Shown here piece after piece: positions 12,763-25,425 of a stretch of 64,000 bases of DNA. Under the pieces are notes generated by a model that saw only the letters and a program-made list of their open reading frames with translations, did not search any database and had not been told where the DNA came from. Position 1 is the first letter of the stretch. Each line of letters opens with the position of its first letter. The position numbers and the translations under genes were made by a program. The stretch comes from Plantago ovata (lineage: Eukaryota; Streptophyta; Magnoliopsida; Lamiales; Plantaginaceae), in NCBI GenBank assembly GCA_028274465.1, contig CM051456.1:120668880-120732879 (forward strand), written 5' to 3'.

Positions 12763-15700
12763 ATGGCAACACCACTGTGTTACAGTTGCTTGTGCCACAT
12801 GAATCAAACGCTGTCGTCCTGTCACCAGCTGCGATGTGTGAAGCTATCGGTTCCTGGTTTCGATTCGTTGTTGCCGAAGAAGAAAAAGTTGGGAACCAGA
12901 CGCCGTCGTTTTGGACCGGCTGTCTCTGCTCAGCTCTCTGGCTCCTTGTCTGTTAACATCGGATTGGATTCTCAGGTTTTTCATTTTTTCCCTGTTTGCT
13001 CCATTTTTTTTTTAATATGGTTTATGATTGTAGATTGAGTTAATTGGTTCAGCAATAGTTTTGCTGAATTAGTCAATTACCTATGGCGTTTGATTTACCT
13101 TGCTGGGGTTTAGTAATTTCAAGATGTCACTGAGGTTCAATACTGGTAGAAGAAGAAAGAAAGATCCGAATTATTGCTTAGTTTGGAGATTACTTGGAGT
13201 ATTGAGTTTGATTTGATGTCTAATTAGAATTGATTTGGATTATGTACCTTAAATTTGAAAAGTGGAAAATTGGTCTAGTATTACTTAGCAAGAGTTCTTG
13301 ATTCTACCTGGAAATTGGACTAACACTGCTCAATCATAGTTGTGCCTTAACATCCTCTAGATTGTACTCCCTCCTATCTTATTTAGTTGTCACTTTAGAA
13401 ATTTTGCTATAACACAATATAACACAATAGTTGTCACTTTTAGGTATAATGATTGATACTAATAGCCTTAAATCTATTTTGTCCCTATATTCACTACTAT
13501 CAATACAATATTATATTAATGTTAATAGTCTTTTGAAATAATTTTTATAACTACAAAGCTAGTAATAGGTCCTCCTTAATATGTGGGAAATTACTAAAAT
13601 GACAACTAAAAAAGATAGGAGGGAGTAGTTCTCATTATTTTGTTTTTATAGACTGGGTGATGAGGACACTTGTATCCATCTGTGAATATATCTGCATATG
13701 TATTGATCACCCATTTCCTACTCCTTTCTATAAACTAAAATGAACTTTTTTATTTTTTTCTTTTTTCTGAAATTCAGAGTGGTTATTCAAATGATTCGTC
13801 TCACTTGCAATGGGTTGGACCACTTCCTGGAGATATTGCAGAAGTTGAGGCTTATTGTAGAATCTTCAGGGCGGCAGAGAGGTTTCACAATTCGTTAATG
13901 GATGCACTATGCAATCCACTGACTGGAGAATGCACTGTTGATTATGAAATGACTATGGAGGATAAATCGATGTTGGAAGACAAAATAGTCTCGGTTCTTG
14001 GTTGCATGGTTTGCCTCCTAAACAAGGGAAGGGAAGATGTTCTCTTCGGACGAGCTTCCATCATGAGTTCATTCCGTGACGTCGATCGGAGTTTATTGGA
14101 TCATAATATCCCCCCACTAGCAAACTTTCGCTCCGAGATGAAAAGTTACTGTGAAAGTTTGCATGTTGCCCTTGAGAATTATTTGATACCCGGTGATGAT
14201 CGGAGTTTGAATGTTTGGAGAAAACTGCAGAGACTGAAAAATTCGTGCTATGATTCTGGATTTCCCCGAGGGGATTCTCAGCCATGCCCGACACTGTTTG
14301 CAAATTGGAGCCCCGTTTACCTGTCTGCCTCAAAAGAAGAAGTGCAATTAGAGAATATGAATGTTGCTTTTTGGAAGGGAAGCCAGGTGACAGAAGAAAG
14401 CTTGAAGTGGCTCCTGGAAAAAGGATTCAAAACAATCATAGATCTCAGAGCAGAGTCTGTGAAGGACAACTTTTATGAAGTGGTTCTGAATGAAGCTGTT
14501 TCATCTGGGGCTATTGAACTGATTAAGATTCCAGTTGAAGCTGGTACTGCACCTTCAGTTGAGCAGGTTGGCCAATTTGCTGATTTGGTTTCAGATTCGG
14601 CCAAGCAGCCTCTATACGTTCACAGTAAGGAAGGAAGACGAAGAACCGCTGCTATGATTTCTAGATGGAGGCAATATGTTGATCGTATAGCTTCTTCTAA
14701 CCAGCGAGTCAGCAGCTCCGATTCACCTCGAGAAACTCAACAAGTTCTAGATTCTAATTTATCATCCAATTCTACAAGTGAGTCGTCTGATATAGTAAAT
14801 GGGTCAATTCAACGAGTATCTGATGGGTCCTTTAGTCCCCCAACGGAAAGCGAATTAATCAATATTAAAGGGGCCCATAATGCTGCAGGGAATAATTCTC
14901 AGACTGCTGATTTGTCTGGTGGTTGTAAAACAACATCACCAACAGACTTCTATGATGAACATGTGAAGCCATTAGAGTCTCAAGTGCCTCCTTCAGATGT
15001 TTTCTCCAGAAAAGAAATGTCGAAATTTTTTGGGGCTAGGAAGATTTCACCAGTAACATACTTCAGCTATGAACGCAAGAGACTAGACAAGCTATCTGCT
15101 TTGGCATATAAACACAACGGGACAGTGCTGAAGAAAGAAGCGGAATCTAAGCGAAGCCTCTATGACGAAGGAGATAAGAATGTAACAGTTGGCAGCATAA
15201 ACTTGTCGTCGGAGCCTCACAGCTGTGCATCCTATCAAGATCTTACAGTTCCTCTCACTTCCACAGCTCGTATGGAGAAAACCAATAATGGTGTTGCATA
15301 TGATAAGAGCAAGGAAAATGGCTCAGTAAACACAGGCAATGGGTATACTACAACTCTTTTATCACCTATGGTCACTAGAGAGCCTAGAACTGATGTTGAG
15401 AGCTACCTCTCCTCAGATGATGAAAAGTTGGAGATTCTAGAAGAAAATATGTGTGCTTCTGCAACAGGTGTTGTGCGAGTACAGTCACGAAAGAAAGCAG
15501 AGATGTTTTTAGTGCGCACAGATGGGTTTTCGTGCACCAGAGAGAAGGTCACAGAATCTTCCCTAGCATTCACTCATCCTAGCACTCAGCAGCAGATGCT
15601 TTTGTGGAAATCGGCACCAAAGACTGTTCTGTTATTGAAGAAGCTTGGCCTAGAACTCATGGAAGAAGCTAAGGAGGTAAGGTTTTTGAGCTTGCTTTAC

Positions 15701-18660
15701 ACCAATGCTCTCAAGACAGACAAACCATGTTACATGACTTCCACTTTTTCATGATTTTGTGCTTGATAGTTACAGAATTTACTGGCCAGAACAGAAAATA
15801 ACAGTGATCTGTAAATATCTAAACAACGAATTATGCTGTTCTGTAATCATTATTCTCCAAAGTGTGCCAAGGGCCAACTCCAACTGTTAATTCATATTAT
15901 GTGATCCACTTGAAGGTGTCTTTGCGTATTCACATCTTCTAGTAATCCACCTAAAGGCATGTTTCTTATTTTCTGCAGGTCGCCTCTTTCTTATACTACC
16001 AAGAGAAGATGAATATTCTTGTTGAGCCTGAGGTTCATGATGTTTTTGCTAGGATTCCAGGATTTGGGTTTGTTCAGACATTTTATAGTCAAGATACAAG
16101 GTGCTCATGCCAGGTTTTTTTTACTTTCATATTTTTCAGAGAAACTCTCACTTCAGTGTTAGTGTGTTCATCTTCTTTTTTATCGCTAGTGCAGTGACCT
16201 TCATGAGAGGGTTGATCTTGTAGCTTGCTTGGGCGGAGACGGGGTCATACTTCACGCATCAAATTTATTCAGAGGTGCTGTTCCACCTGTTGTGTCATTT
16301 AATCTTGGGTCCCTTGGTTTTCTTACTTCCCACACTGTACGTATCTTGCTTCAATAGTTGAAAATAAACTTTCAAGCTCATTAAATACTTGCTTTTTCCA
16401 CCCCTCTTGACTTGTATAGCTGTCGTGTACAGTTTGATGATTATAAGAATGATTTAAGGCAAGTGATTCATGGGAACAATACAACTGATGGAGTTTATAT
16501 TACTCTCCGAATGCGCCTCCGCTGTGAAATCTTTCGAAAAGGAAAATCAGTACCTGGGAAGTTATTTGATGTTCTAAATGAAGTTGTGGTTGATCGTGGC
16601 TCCAATCCATATTTATCAAAAATTGAATGTTACGAACATGATCGCCTAATAACCAAGGTATGAGAGTTCATCTAATATTTGCGAATTCATTCCACTGCTA
16701 TTTTGGTTTGTTAATTACCATTCTTAAACTATGTTACCGTTAGCTTTACCTTTGAAGTTAATGTATATTGTTATGAGCTAGGTACAAGGTGATGGAGTTA
16801 TTGTTGCCACACCCACTGGAAGTACGGCTTATTCCACTGCCGCTGGTGGTTCTATGGTGAGTTTGCAATGGCACAAAGCCAACCATAAAGTCTTTTGCCC
16901 AGGTTTCTTCGATATTTTTGTAAAACATTGATCAATGTCAACCTTCCACCCCCAGCCCAGATAAAAAGATGAAAGAGTAAAACAAGTCCCCATAAGTAGA
17001 AGCCCTAAATACATTACTGAGGAAGCTTTACAGACAGAAGCTATTGCTTGGAGCATCATATATGTTTCACTATATGGACAATTCTAAAAATTCATGCATT
17101 TTTGGTGCATTTGCTGCATCGTTGAAGAAATTCCTATTAATTCTGAGATCACAAACATTGCTTCCTACGCTGTGTCTCTCATTCTCTCTTTGTGCTGTAC
17201 TTTTCACTGCTGGTTAAACCTCGTCGACAGTGGTCAATAGTGTGTTTCAAACAGGAATTTTGATTCTATTTTATTTCGCTGATATTGAAAACGTCAGTAC
17301 ATTCTAGGGAATACACAGGTTGATACCTATACAGGGTGACAGGTAGAAATGGCTTAGATAGGGCAAAGTGCATTCTACTGTTAGGTTCTATCTTCTATGT
17401 GTAAAGTGTGATTATAGAATAGATTTTCATACTGTCTCCAGAGTTGTCATGCTGTATCCTTCTTAAAAATTAAATTTTGAAGATACGACTGAAGAGTGAT
17501 ATTCCTTGTCCAGGTACATCCCAATGTTCCATGTATGCTCTTCACACCAATTTGCCCACACTCTCTCTCATTCAGACCCGTCATACTTCCAGATTCTGCT
17601 CGACTGGAAATGAAGGTATCATCTTCTGAATCCAATCCAATTAAGATTTTGTTCTTATTTTTCTAAGCCTATAAGTGAGGAAGAACTTTAAATTGTTCAG
17701 CAAGATTTTGTGGGGTTTATTAGAAACATGTAATGTTCAATTTTCATAATTATGCTTGTGGGGTTTATTAGAAACATGTAATGTTCAATTTCCATAATTA
17801 TGCTGGGGAAAAGGAAATGGCATTAAGCAGCTATCTTAAGATTATAAAAACAACACTGGAGACCAGAATAGATTTGCAATTTGCACTACCAAGTTCGAGG
17901 GGTAATCTCTGGCGGGAATAAGACTCTTATAGGAAAGAAAATAGATTCATGTATGGAATCAAATATGCAGTATTTACAGAAAAAACTCAAAAAAGTATTC
18001 GCTTATTGGGCTTAAATGTTGAACTGTTTGTAAACAGAATTAATGATTAACATCTGTGTCAATCATTTGGTTATTTTCTTCGTTAGGTTGTGAGTGACAT
18101 GCTAGACGTGTGCTGTTCTTGCTTGCTCTAAGTTGGCACTAAATGTACTTACAATTATGCACGTTCACGGAGGTTGAGTTCTATACAGCAGCTGAACTTT
18201 TTACCCCTTTATTTGCCTATTTCTGCATTATGTTTGTTGAAATGCATTTTGCACAGGAAGATGGCCAAGATTTTACCAGGACTCAGTTTTCTTAAATTCA
18301 AAACTTATCTTACCCTGGGTAACTTGAATATCAACCCACAACATTGTGTTCCGACTGTTCCGTGATTTCATTTATTTCAATGACTCGAGTACTTCAAGTC
18401 ATGGTTATTAATATGCACATAAACAACTTGTCATTTCCCTGCTTACTTTGAATCAGATTCCAGAAGATGCGCGAAGCAATGCTTGGGTCTCATTCGACGG
18501 GAAGAGAAGACAACAACTCTCAAGAGGAGACTCAGTTCGAATATCCATGAGCCAACATCCACTCCCAACCATCAACAAGTGCGACCAAACAGGTGACTGG
18601 TTCCGAAGCTTGATTCGTTGCTTAAACTGGAACGAAAGACTAGATCAGAAAGCCCTTTGA
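12763..18660 (+). CDS. NADK2: NAD kinase, chloroplast NADK2 type
   Basis: It phosphorylates NAD to NADP with ATP in the plastid, supplying NADP for photosynthetic electron transport. Eight exons join in phase: 12763-12975, 13778-15676, 15979-16100, 16195-16336, 16433-16657, 16782-16856, 17514-17615 and 18457-18660, giving 993 aa, close to the Arabidopsis NADK2 length. Exon 1 encodes a basic, Ser-rich transit peptide. The long second exon holds the plant-specific N-terminal region, including a dual-specificity-phosphatase-like signature [13 protein letters not shown] near residue 352. Ser stands where the phosphatase Cys would be, as in other NADK2 proteins, so this part is probably not an active phosphatase. 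The catalytic domain has the NAD kinase GGDG motif (about 758-761), NLGSLGFLT, and ATPTGSTAY in exon 6. The tail RLDQKAL ends at TGA. No break is seen. Confidence 0.96.
13367..13625. mobile_element. Stowaway-like MITE in NADK2 intron 1
   Basis: The 259-bp element starts CTCCCTCCTATCTTATTTAG and ends with the near-perfect complement GATAGGAGGGAG. It is flanked on both sides by TA, the Stowaway/Mariner target duplication. The inverted ends extend about 28 bp to the TTGTCA/TGACAA words. No coding capacity is present. Confidence 0.85.
17709..17805. repeat. 48-bp tandem duplication in NADK2 intron 7
   Basis: The unit starting TGTGGGGTTTATTAGAAACA occurs at 17709 and 17757 with a single clear mismatch. 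Confidence 0.9.
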
Positions 18661-19127
18661 GGACCATATAGATATAGTATACTTATCATTTTTCTGTTAA
18701 TGTATATACTACTGTTATTACTGTACAGTACAGCTTATAGCTCAAGGGTATACTTGTAGATATGCTCAGTCCAGAAAGAGCATTGTAAATGGCTATATTG
18801 AGCCCATTTGTACACTATCAATCACATCTTCGACTGTCAGAAGATGTACATTAGGAGATATTCTCAAAAACTATATACATTTATATAGCGCACCGTTTAT
18901 TTGTTAAGTGGAATTACTCAATTCATTTCAATACATTATTTAATAAAATAATAATGTAATAATGTTTTACAAGATTACCATTGTGACACAATTTCTAGTA
19001 TATTGGACTATGTATTATGATGCAAATGTACTATGCATAAATTAGAGGTTGTGTAGGTCTAGTTTAAGTAACATCGAAAATTCGACAAAAGACAAAAAAT
19101 GGAGAGTGGGAGTGTTAGTTAATACTA
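18661..19127. other. NADK2 3' flank, no gene
   Basis: This holds the 3' UTR of NADK2 and AT-rich spacer up to the Helitron-like terminus at 19128. I see nothing else in it. Confidence 0.5.
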
Positions 19128-19519
19128 CTAGAACTCGTGTCACACACTACACGTGTGAAACGTTCTCATTTTTACGTAAATAAATAAGATCAACGTATGC
19201 ACCAACCAATCGTATATCAAAAGTAGTTGAAAGATGATTGTTACTATTCATATTTAAAGTCTATAATAACCCACAAATTGTCCACGCACGCGTGGAGACT
19301 TAGTGGGTAACATTCCCCCCTACTTTGCTCGGTTTCTTTCCGAATTACGATCTTCCTCATTTACTGGCCTCTTAAGCTTCTTCTCTTGAGTTGAGCCCAT
19401 CATTCTCCATCATCTAATCTGCCGCTCTCTATTCCTTCTCCTCCAAGCCTTCTTCACCATTCGTTCACTCCGCCCGCTTGATTCGCAGAGGATATCTTAC
19501 CAAAATCAATCAATTAATA

Positions 19520-20391
19520 CGGTGTCTTCAAATCGTTCTCACGCTAACGGAGCTAGAGGGTTTCTCCGATCCTTACAATCGCACCGGAGAAGGAGCCATC
19601 GGATGTCCGCGATGAAGAAGAGACTGAAGCCCCAATTATGTCAATTCCGATTTAATCACGACCACGGTTCGAGTCGGAGAAGAGTCCAATCTGATACTGG
19701 CTAAGCGAACCTTATGCTGGATAAACGTTTTGCGATGTGATTCAACCCTTTGCTTCCAAGTAATTCCAAGTATCTGATAATTGTTCCTGCCACTTCACCT
19801 TGTTCTGAGAATTCACAATGGCCTAAAAGCATACTCCATACTTCACTGATTGGAATAATGCCTTTATTTATTGAATGCCGCTTGGAATGTGTTAACAACA
19901 TTGATTTGGTATATTAGATTAGATGATAATAGTTAAATACCACTAAAACTGCATGTTGCAATGGCTTATTTGAAGTAGAAATTGCAGTAAAGGTGTTTGT
20001 AAAACCAACTTTAGATCAGTTTCAGCTTAAAATGAGCTTGAACTACATGTTTTTTACTTGTAAATTTCAGCACAACAATTAGTATGCAAAGGTTTTGCAA
20101 CAAGGCACTTAATTAGATCATGATTTTTGTAGCCTTCTCTGATTTCACATCTTTTCAAACATAACTGTGTCCTATCATCATGATTATTGTTGTTCCTGTT
20201 TCAGCTTTCATATGGCCATTTGTTCCTGTGCTACCGATCGCCTCCATGCTCATCAATGTCTACCTATTAATTGGAACTGTTTTAGGGATGTGTATATGGT
20301 GTAAGAGCTCATGGATACTGATCTTCATCAGATTATTAAGTCGTCGCAACCTCTTTCAAATGATCATTGCGAGAACTTTATATTCCAGGTA
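19520..20391 (+). pseudogene. MAP kinase exon fragments
   Basis: The clear part is at about 20268-20391: FRDVYMV, a stop, [20 protein letters not shown], then HCENFIFQ and a GT donor at the position where plant MAPK genes place an intron. Intact family members have Tyr where the stop stands ([10 protein letters not shown]). A weaker match upstream, near 19690-19740 (AKRTL..I..L), fits the end of the preceding MAPK exon. The protein kinase core beyond these exons is absent. The copy is a decayed gene fragment that keeps intron-exon structure, so it is not a retrocopy. Open frames around 19522-19704 are otherwise unexplained. Confidence 0.7.
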
Positions 20392-21306
20392 GCGATTCTC
20401 TTTATTTCAATGTTATTGTGTTCATTTAGCTGTAATGTGTGTGAAACGTGCACTCTGAGATATAGTTGTGTCATGATTCTGCTTAATTTGTCAAACTATG
20501 ACATAAGGTCCCTGGGACATTTTCATGTATGGACTAAATAGGAGAAGGAAATACTCCACTACTTACATTTATAACTCCGTAAGCTTGCAAACAGGAAAGA
20601 TTTTAATCTCGTTACTTGTAAGACAACAGAATAGACTATTGCCAATGCTGCTAAAAGTTTGCTTTTATATCGTCACTGATTTGTCTGATGATGGAAACTT
20701 ACATGTTGCGAGGAGTCTGTTCTGAGGGTGTTTATTATAATAAAAGTTATAATGTAATAATGGCAAGGGTTTGGAGTGCACTATAACGACAAACTAAAAC
20801 AAGGATTTTACATGACATAGTTTTAGATTTTTTCTGCTTCTGGATAACGACTCTAGAACTGAGTTTGTGGTCCATATTTGATTGTTTATTGGTAACCTTT
20901 TTCCTGTTTTAACTAGATGTAGGACGCGTTAAAGATACATATTTGATGGATGAATATTACTAGACTAATATCCAATAAAACAGAACATCACCTGCTTATT
21001 CTCTAAGAGAATTTCTGTAATAATAAGCTTAGGTTTCTCATTTCAGTAATAATAAAACTGTAATTGAATGTAAAGTTATCTTATATGGAAGTGTGAAAAT
21101 ATAATGTTGTTCTGTATCTTAGTTACATCATTGGGGAAGTTGGTCTATTTTGAGTAGTTGGAAAACAAGTTTTGTTTTCATCTGATCTTTTTTCTATGTT
21201 TATACTCTATGTAGGTATCAGGTTCAATCCCGTCTCCTCCACCACTCAACTGAGCTAGGGTTCTCTCACTCCTGAAGAAGAAGTTCAACAACAGTTTCTC
21301 TCGCTC

Positions 21307-21387
<81 letters not shown>

Positions 21388-21580
21388 AGGCTCTGTTTGG
21401 TCACCATCGTCGGCTGCGCTAGGGTTTCATTTTCCAGAATCGTTTTCAAATTTATCTATTTTGAGTTTTTGATATGTAATAGTTCGATTTACTGCTTTCG
21501 GAACTATTGTTTTACTAGAATGACTTTCCAATCTAATGAGATTTTGTTGCTGGAATTATCGATTAAAAAAATATATATAG

Positions 21581-21687
21581 GTATCAGGCTCCATCAAATG
21601 CAGCTCAAGCTTAACAGCAGTACAATTACCAGCCGCAACAACAGCCTCCGCGACAAACACGTCAAGAGTACAATGCTGGGAATAGAG
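21581..21687 (+). pseudogene. Gln/Tyr-rich exon fragment of unknown gene
   Basis: Bounded by an AG acceptor and a GT donor, the frame reads YQAPSNAAQA, stop, QQYNYQPQQQPPRQTRQEYN, AGNR. The composition looks like a real low-complexity exon with one CAA-to-TAA change. It begins with the same GTATCAGG that follows the acceptor-like site at 21214. I do not recognise the parent gene. Confidence 0.45.
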
Positions 21688-22579
21688 GTAATAAAATGAA
21701 AGTTGATTTAGAGAAAACTGAATTTTAGTTGTTAGTAAATTGTGTATTGGATCTGTGTTTTGAAGAAAATTTTCTATGAAACCTTTCTTGTTCATCTTTT
21801 GTCTTGCTTTCTTATTCTATGATTACTTGTACTACAATGATATGATATGTCTGAATTTGCAGTGGTTTAGATTCTTGATTCTATGAATTTTGGTGTACTT
21901 GAATAAAGAAACGCAACTCAAACCTTTGACTTTCAGTTTTCAGTTTCCCCCCTCAGTTGCACCAGAAGTAGTGATCTGTTGAAATCTCACTTGCGAAAAC
22001 TAGCTCAGCTTAAGTTTAGGAATCGCATGGTGAATTCACTGATTTGGTCAGTGAATATTCTACTGAATTTGTGTTATCAAAGCAAAAGATATCGTCTTTG
22101 ATTCAATTCAGATTGAGACATAGAATTTGGCTATACAATTCCTTGATTTCATGCTTTGATGATTGGTCCGAAATGCTTGTCCTTCTCTATGCAGAAACAA
22201 CTAAGATTACTAAATGGGCTTATCATTTGAATGCCATATTTAAGGTTTGCTGGAGGAAGGAGCGTATCTAACTTAATAATACAATGAGTTGTCATATACC
22301 TGTGGCGAACATTTTATGTTCTTGGTTTAGTATAAGCCAATTATTGTACTTGATTTTGGTTATATGGTTTGTACAAAGACAAGCATTGATGCTGCTAACT
22401 ACACATTTCATCATGATTAAGGTGTCCTGGAGGTCATTGTTAAAATCTTTTAGAATAAAGGCGGAGATTCATGCAGAATCTGACAACAGTGCTTCATGGC
22501 TTAACATCAAGTGCATTGTGGATCGGAGTATCGGTAGTTTAGCTGGTAATTATTTCTAAATTTTGTATGTTTAGGTGTG

Positions 22580-22800
22580 TATTAATGATAATGTTTCTGA
22601 AAATACTCCTGTAAAGCAGAGTAGAAGGGCGGTTGTTTTAGTTTGCCAAGGTACTATGTGGTTCATTTGGCGTGCGAGGAACAAAAAATTATACAGAGGT
22701 GATAGGTGTGACCCAAAAGGAGTGCTAGATTTGATTAAAGTCAACCCTTGGCATTGGCTAAGGAATAATGGTTGCTTAGCAAGGTTGTATGGTATGACTT
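22580..22800 (+). mobile_element. LINE fragment (region after the reverse transcriptase)
   Basis: The open frame contains TMWFIWRARNKKLYRGDRC followed by VLDLIKVNPWHWLRN. This matches the W.IW..RN...F pattern between the zinc-knuckle-like RVT motif and the RNase H domain of plant L1 LINEs. Only this short piece is recognisable. Confidence 0.6.
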
Positions 22801-24964
22801 CATGTTTTTATGTACAACTAATTGTTTGAGTTAGTTGAAGCCAGCTTTGGTTGCTAGAGTTGAATCAGTAGTTGTTGTCGCTGTTTAGTTAGTTGGTAAT
22901 ACTTTTTACTCAAGTGTTGGAGATATTAAAGCATTCGGTTTATTTGTTGATGTTTACAGATTGTGGGGCAGCTTTTCCCTGCATATTTTGAGTTGGTTGT
23001 GTTTTACTGAATAAGAAGAGGACTCAAAATTTGAATTTCTGGAGTTGTGTGATGTGGTTGAATTGCATTTGTCAGCGTTGGAGCCGACTGCCTGGCTCCT
23101 TCTTTGGCTATGATTCTGCTTGCTTTGGTGAAGTATTGTGTTGGAGTTTCGCTAAAGGAGGAGGTGTGTGATGATTGATGGGTTCAGGTTTGTTGTGAAC
23201 ATGCATTTTTGTTGGTTTCGACTCAGGCAAATGAAGCTTCATGACATTGTGTTGTATCTATTTTGTCTTAATTTAATCTTTGCGGTTATTGGTGATAGAT
23301 GAATGTGTATGTTCGATGAAGAAATGTGTTGTGGTTTGCTACAGCTTTGGGCAGCCTGGTGAGCTGTTTAAGGTTATACTTGAGCTTAGATGATAAATCA
23401 TGTTCAAGATTGCGAGCGAGGAGGTGTGTGATGCGGCTGGGTTCAGGTTTTGTTGTGTAATCTCTGCTAATGTTTTCAAATCTGTGCAGTGTGATGACTT
23501 GAAGTTTTGTCAATGATTTGTTAATTTTCATTTCTGGGTATTTGGTTCACTGGACTGGAGCATACTTTTTGGTTGGATAGCATATGGCTTTGTATAATGT
23601 TTCTTGGCAGTATATTGTTATATTGAGTTACCTAAGTCACCTAAGTTTGTAGTAATTTGCGATGAAGTGATAACCAAAATTACCTCTTGGCCAGCTCAAA
23701 TAGGACTAATAGGTAATACATAGAGTACTAGATAGATAGATGATAAGGTAGTCAAAATCAATTTCCAACCTTGAACACTTAAAAAGATGATTATTTTGGA
23801 CTTTGGCGTGCTTGATTGAATTGGTTGAATGAGGTTAAAGCTTATTTCGTAGAAGAAGTGTGGTTGAGAGTGCGAGTGCCTATCAACGCTTTTGTGTATC
23901 CTCGTACTTGTAAGTTGTAACTTGCATAATAATTTTAATTTTAAGTAATAAATATTTTTGCAGCTTATAAAAAAAATCATTTCAATTTCAAGGTGTTGTA
24001 TACTTGTATGTTTGTAATTGATTTTGATCTATTGTATTTTTATGTTTCAACATTTGTTTTAGAATTAAACATTTTTTAAGTTCATTACCATTGTATTTAC
24101 GTCTGACATAGTTCTAATTTCTAATAAAATAACTGTAATCACGATTATAACAGTTTAAAAAGAATACGTGAACATAGCACGTAATAACACTTGTAGCGTG
24201 TTACACGCGTATAACACATAAATTACATGTCAGCTTTAGCAAATGTGACATTTAAATGGTTAACTAACAAACTGTGTGAATAAAATAGGACAAAATTGCA
24301 TTCAAAATACAATAATGGTTTACGAGAAGCCCATAGAAAATGTGTGAAACGTATTATTTGATTAGTATTACGCAAAATCAAGTAATTATTGGATAATTTT
24401 CATTAAATAGACCATAATAAAAGTACAAATTATTATCGAGAAAATCATAGTACACGCGTAGCGTGTGACTTAAGTTCTAGTATTAATATGGAATATAATT
24501 ATAATATTTAATTGTACATTTGTCGATATATCATTAGTAAGTCTACTGCATAAGTTAATGATTTTTTTTTAACCGGTACTCCATAAGTTAATGATGGAGA
24601 GCACTTTGCACCGAAAAGAGTCCGAGAAGTCCTAGTCTCCTAAGATCACTAGTCGTAGGATGTTCAAACTACCTCCCTATCTCATATTTAAGATGAAACA
24701 ATAAAAAATGATGCAAAAATGCTCAAATTTCAGGATTCCTATTTTTAGCCTGGCCCACCAAATTTCCATAGGGAGCCTAAGTTTCATTGTAAATTTGGGG
24801 AGCTTGTAAAAAATTTAGGGAGTCTCCTTTCCACTTGTCAATCTCATAGACCATATTCATTGTCCAAATATTATCTATTTAGTTTTATGATAAAATTGAT
24901 GAAGGCAGGAAGCATATGTGACTCTACATGGAACAATGGACTATTGCTTTGGGACAACGGGATA

Positions 24965-25190
24965 TTAACCTTTAACTTTTCTCATTCTCCGATTCTCTAG
25001 ATAGTGAGACTCAGAACGTGACTTTGGGAGAATAGGAACGCAGGGAAATAGCATAGAGAACCGGAGAGCTCGGAGATGCGTGTTCCGGAACACGCATCCG
25101 GGGGTAACTCCGCCTGCATTGTTTGCAGCCGGTCCCAAGCCCGGAAAAAGGAGGAGCGGTCCCAATCTGAAAAGTGTATGTTGATGTGTG
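24965..25190. other. GC-rich island with a 24-nt perfect palindrome
   Basis: At 25075-25098 the sequence GATGCGTGTTCC is followed directly by its exact complement. It lies in a GC-rich block (GCAGCCGGTCCCAAGCCCGG) that stands out from the AT-rich surroundings. No coding match was recognised. Confidence 0.6.
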
Positions 25191-25425
25191 TATCTGATCT
25201 TGCCTTACACACTTTTTCTACGAGTAATATTGCTTTTCCTGATCTGATGCTTCCTTTTAGAGTTTAAGTGTTCTTCGTATCTAAACATTGTCTGCTATCT
25301 AACATATAAACATACATGCGTATTAAAGAATAATATCAGGCCTGAAATGCCTGAAATGTGAAATCCTTAATTTCCTGACCGTCTTGAATTACGGTGCCGG
25401 ATGAGATAGTAATAGTTTGATCTCG

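Noticed and set aside
12703-13038. Open frame taken as one gene of 111 codons
   Set aside because: The real NADK2 start is the ATG at 12763 and exon 1 ends at a donor at 12975; the rest is intron.
13805-15754. NADK2 open frame as a single-exon gene ending at 15754
   Set aside because: A GT donor at 15677 and in-phase downstream exons with the NAD kinase motifs show the frame runs into an intron.
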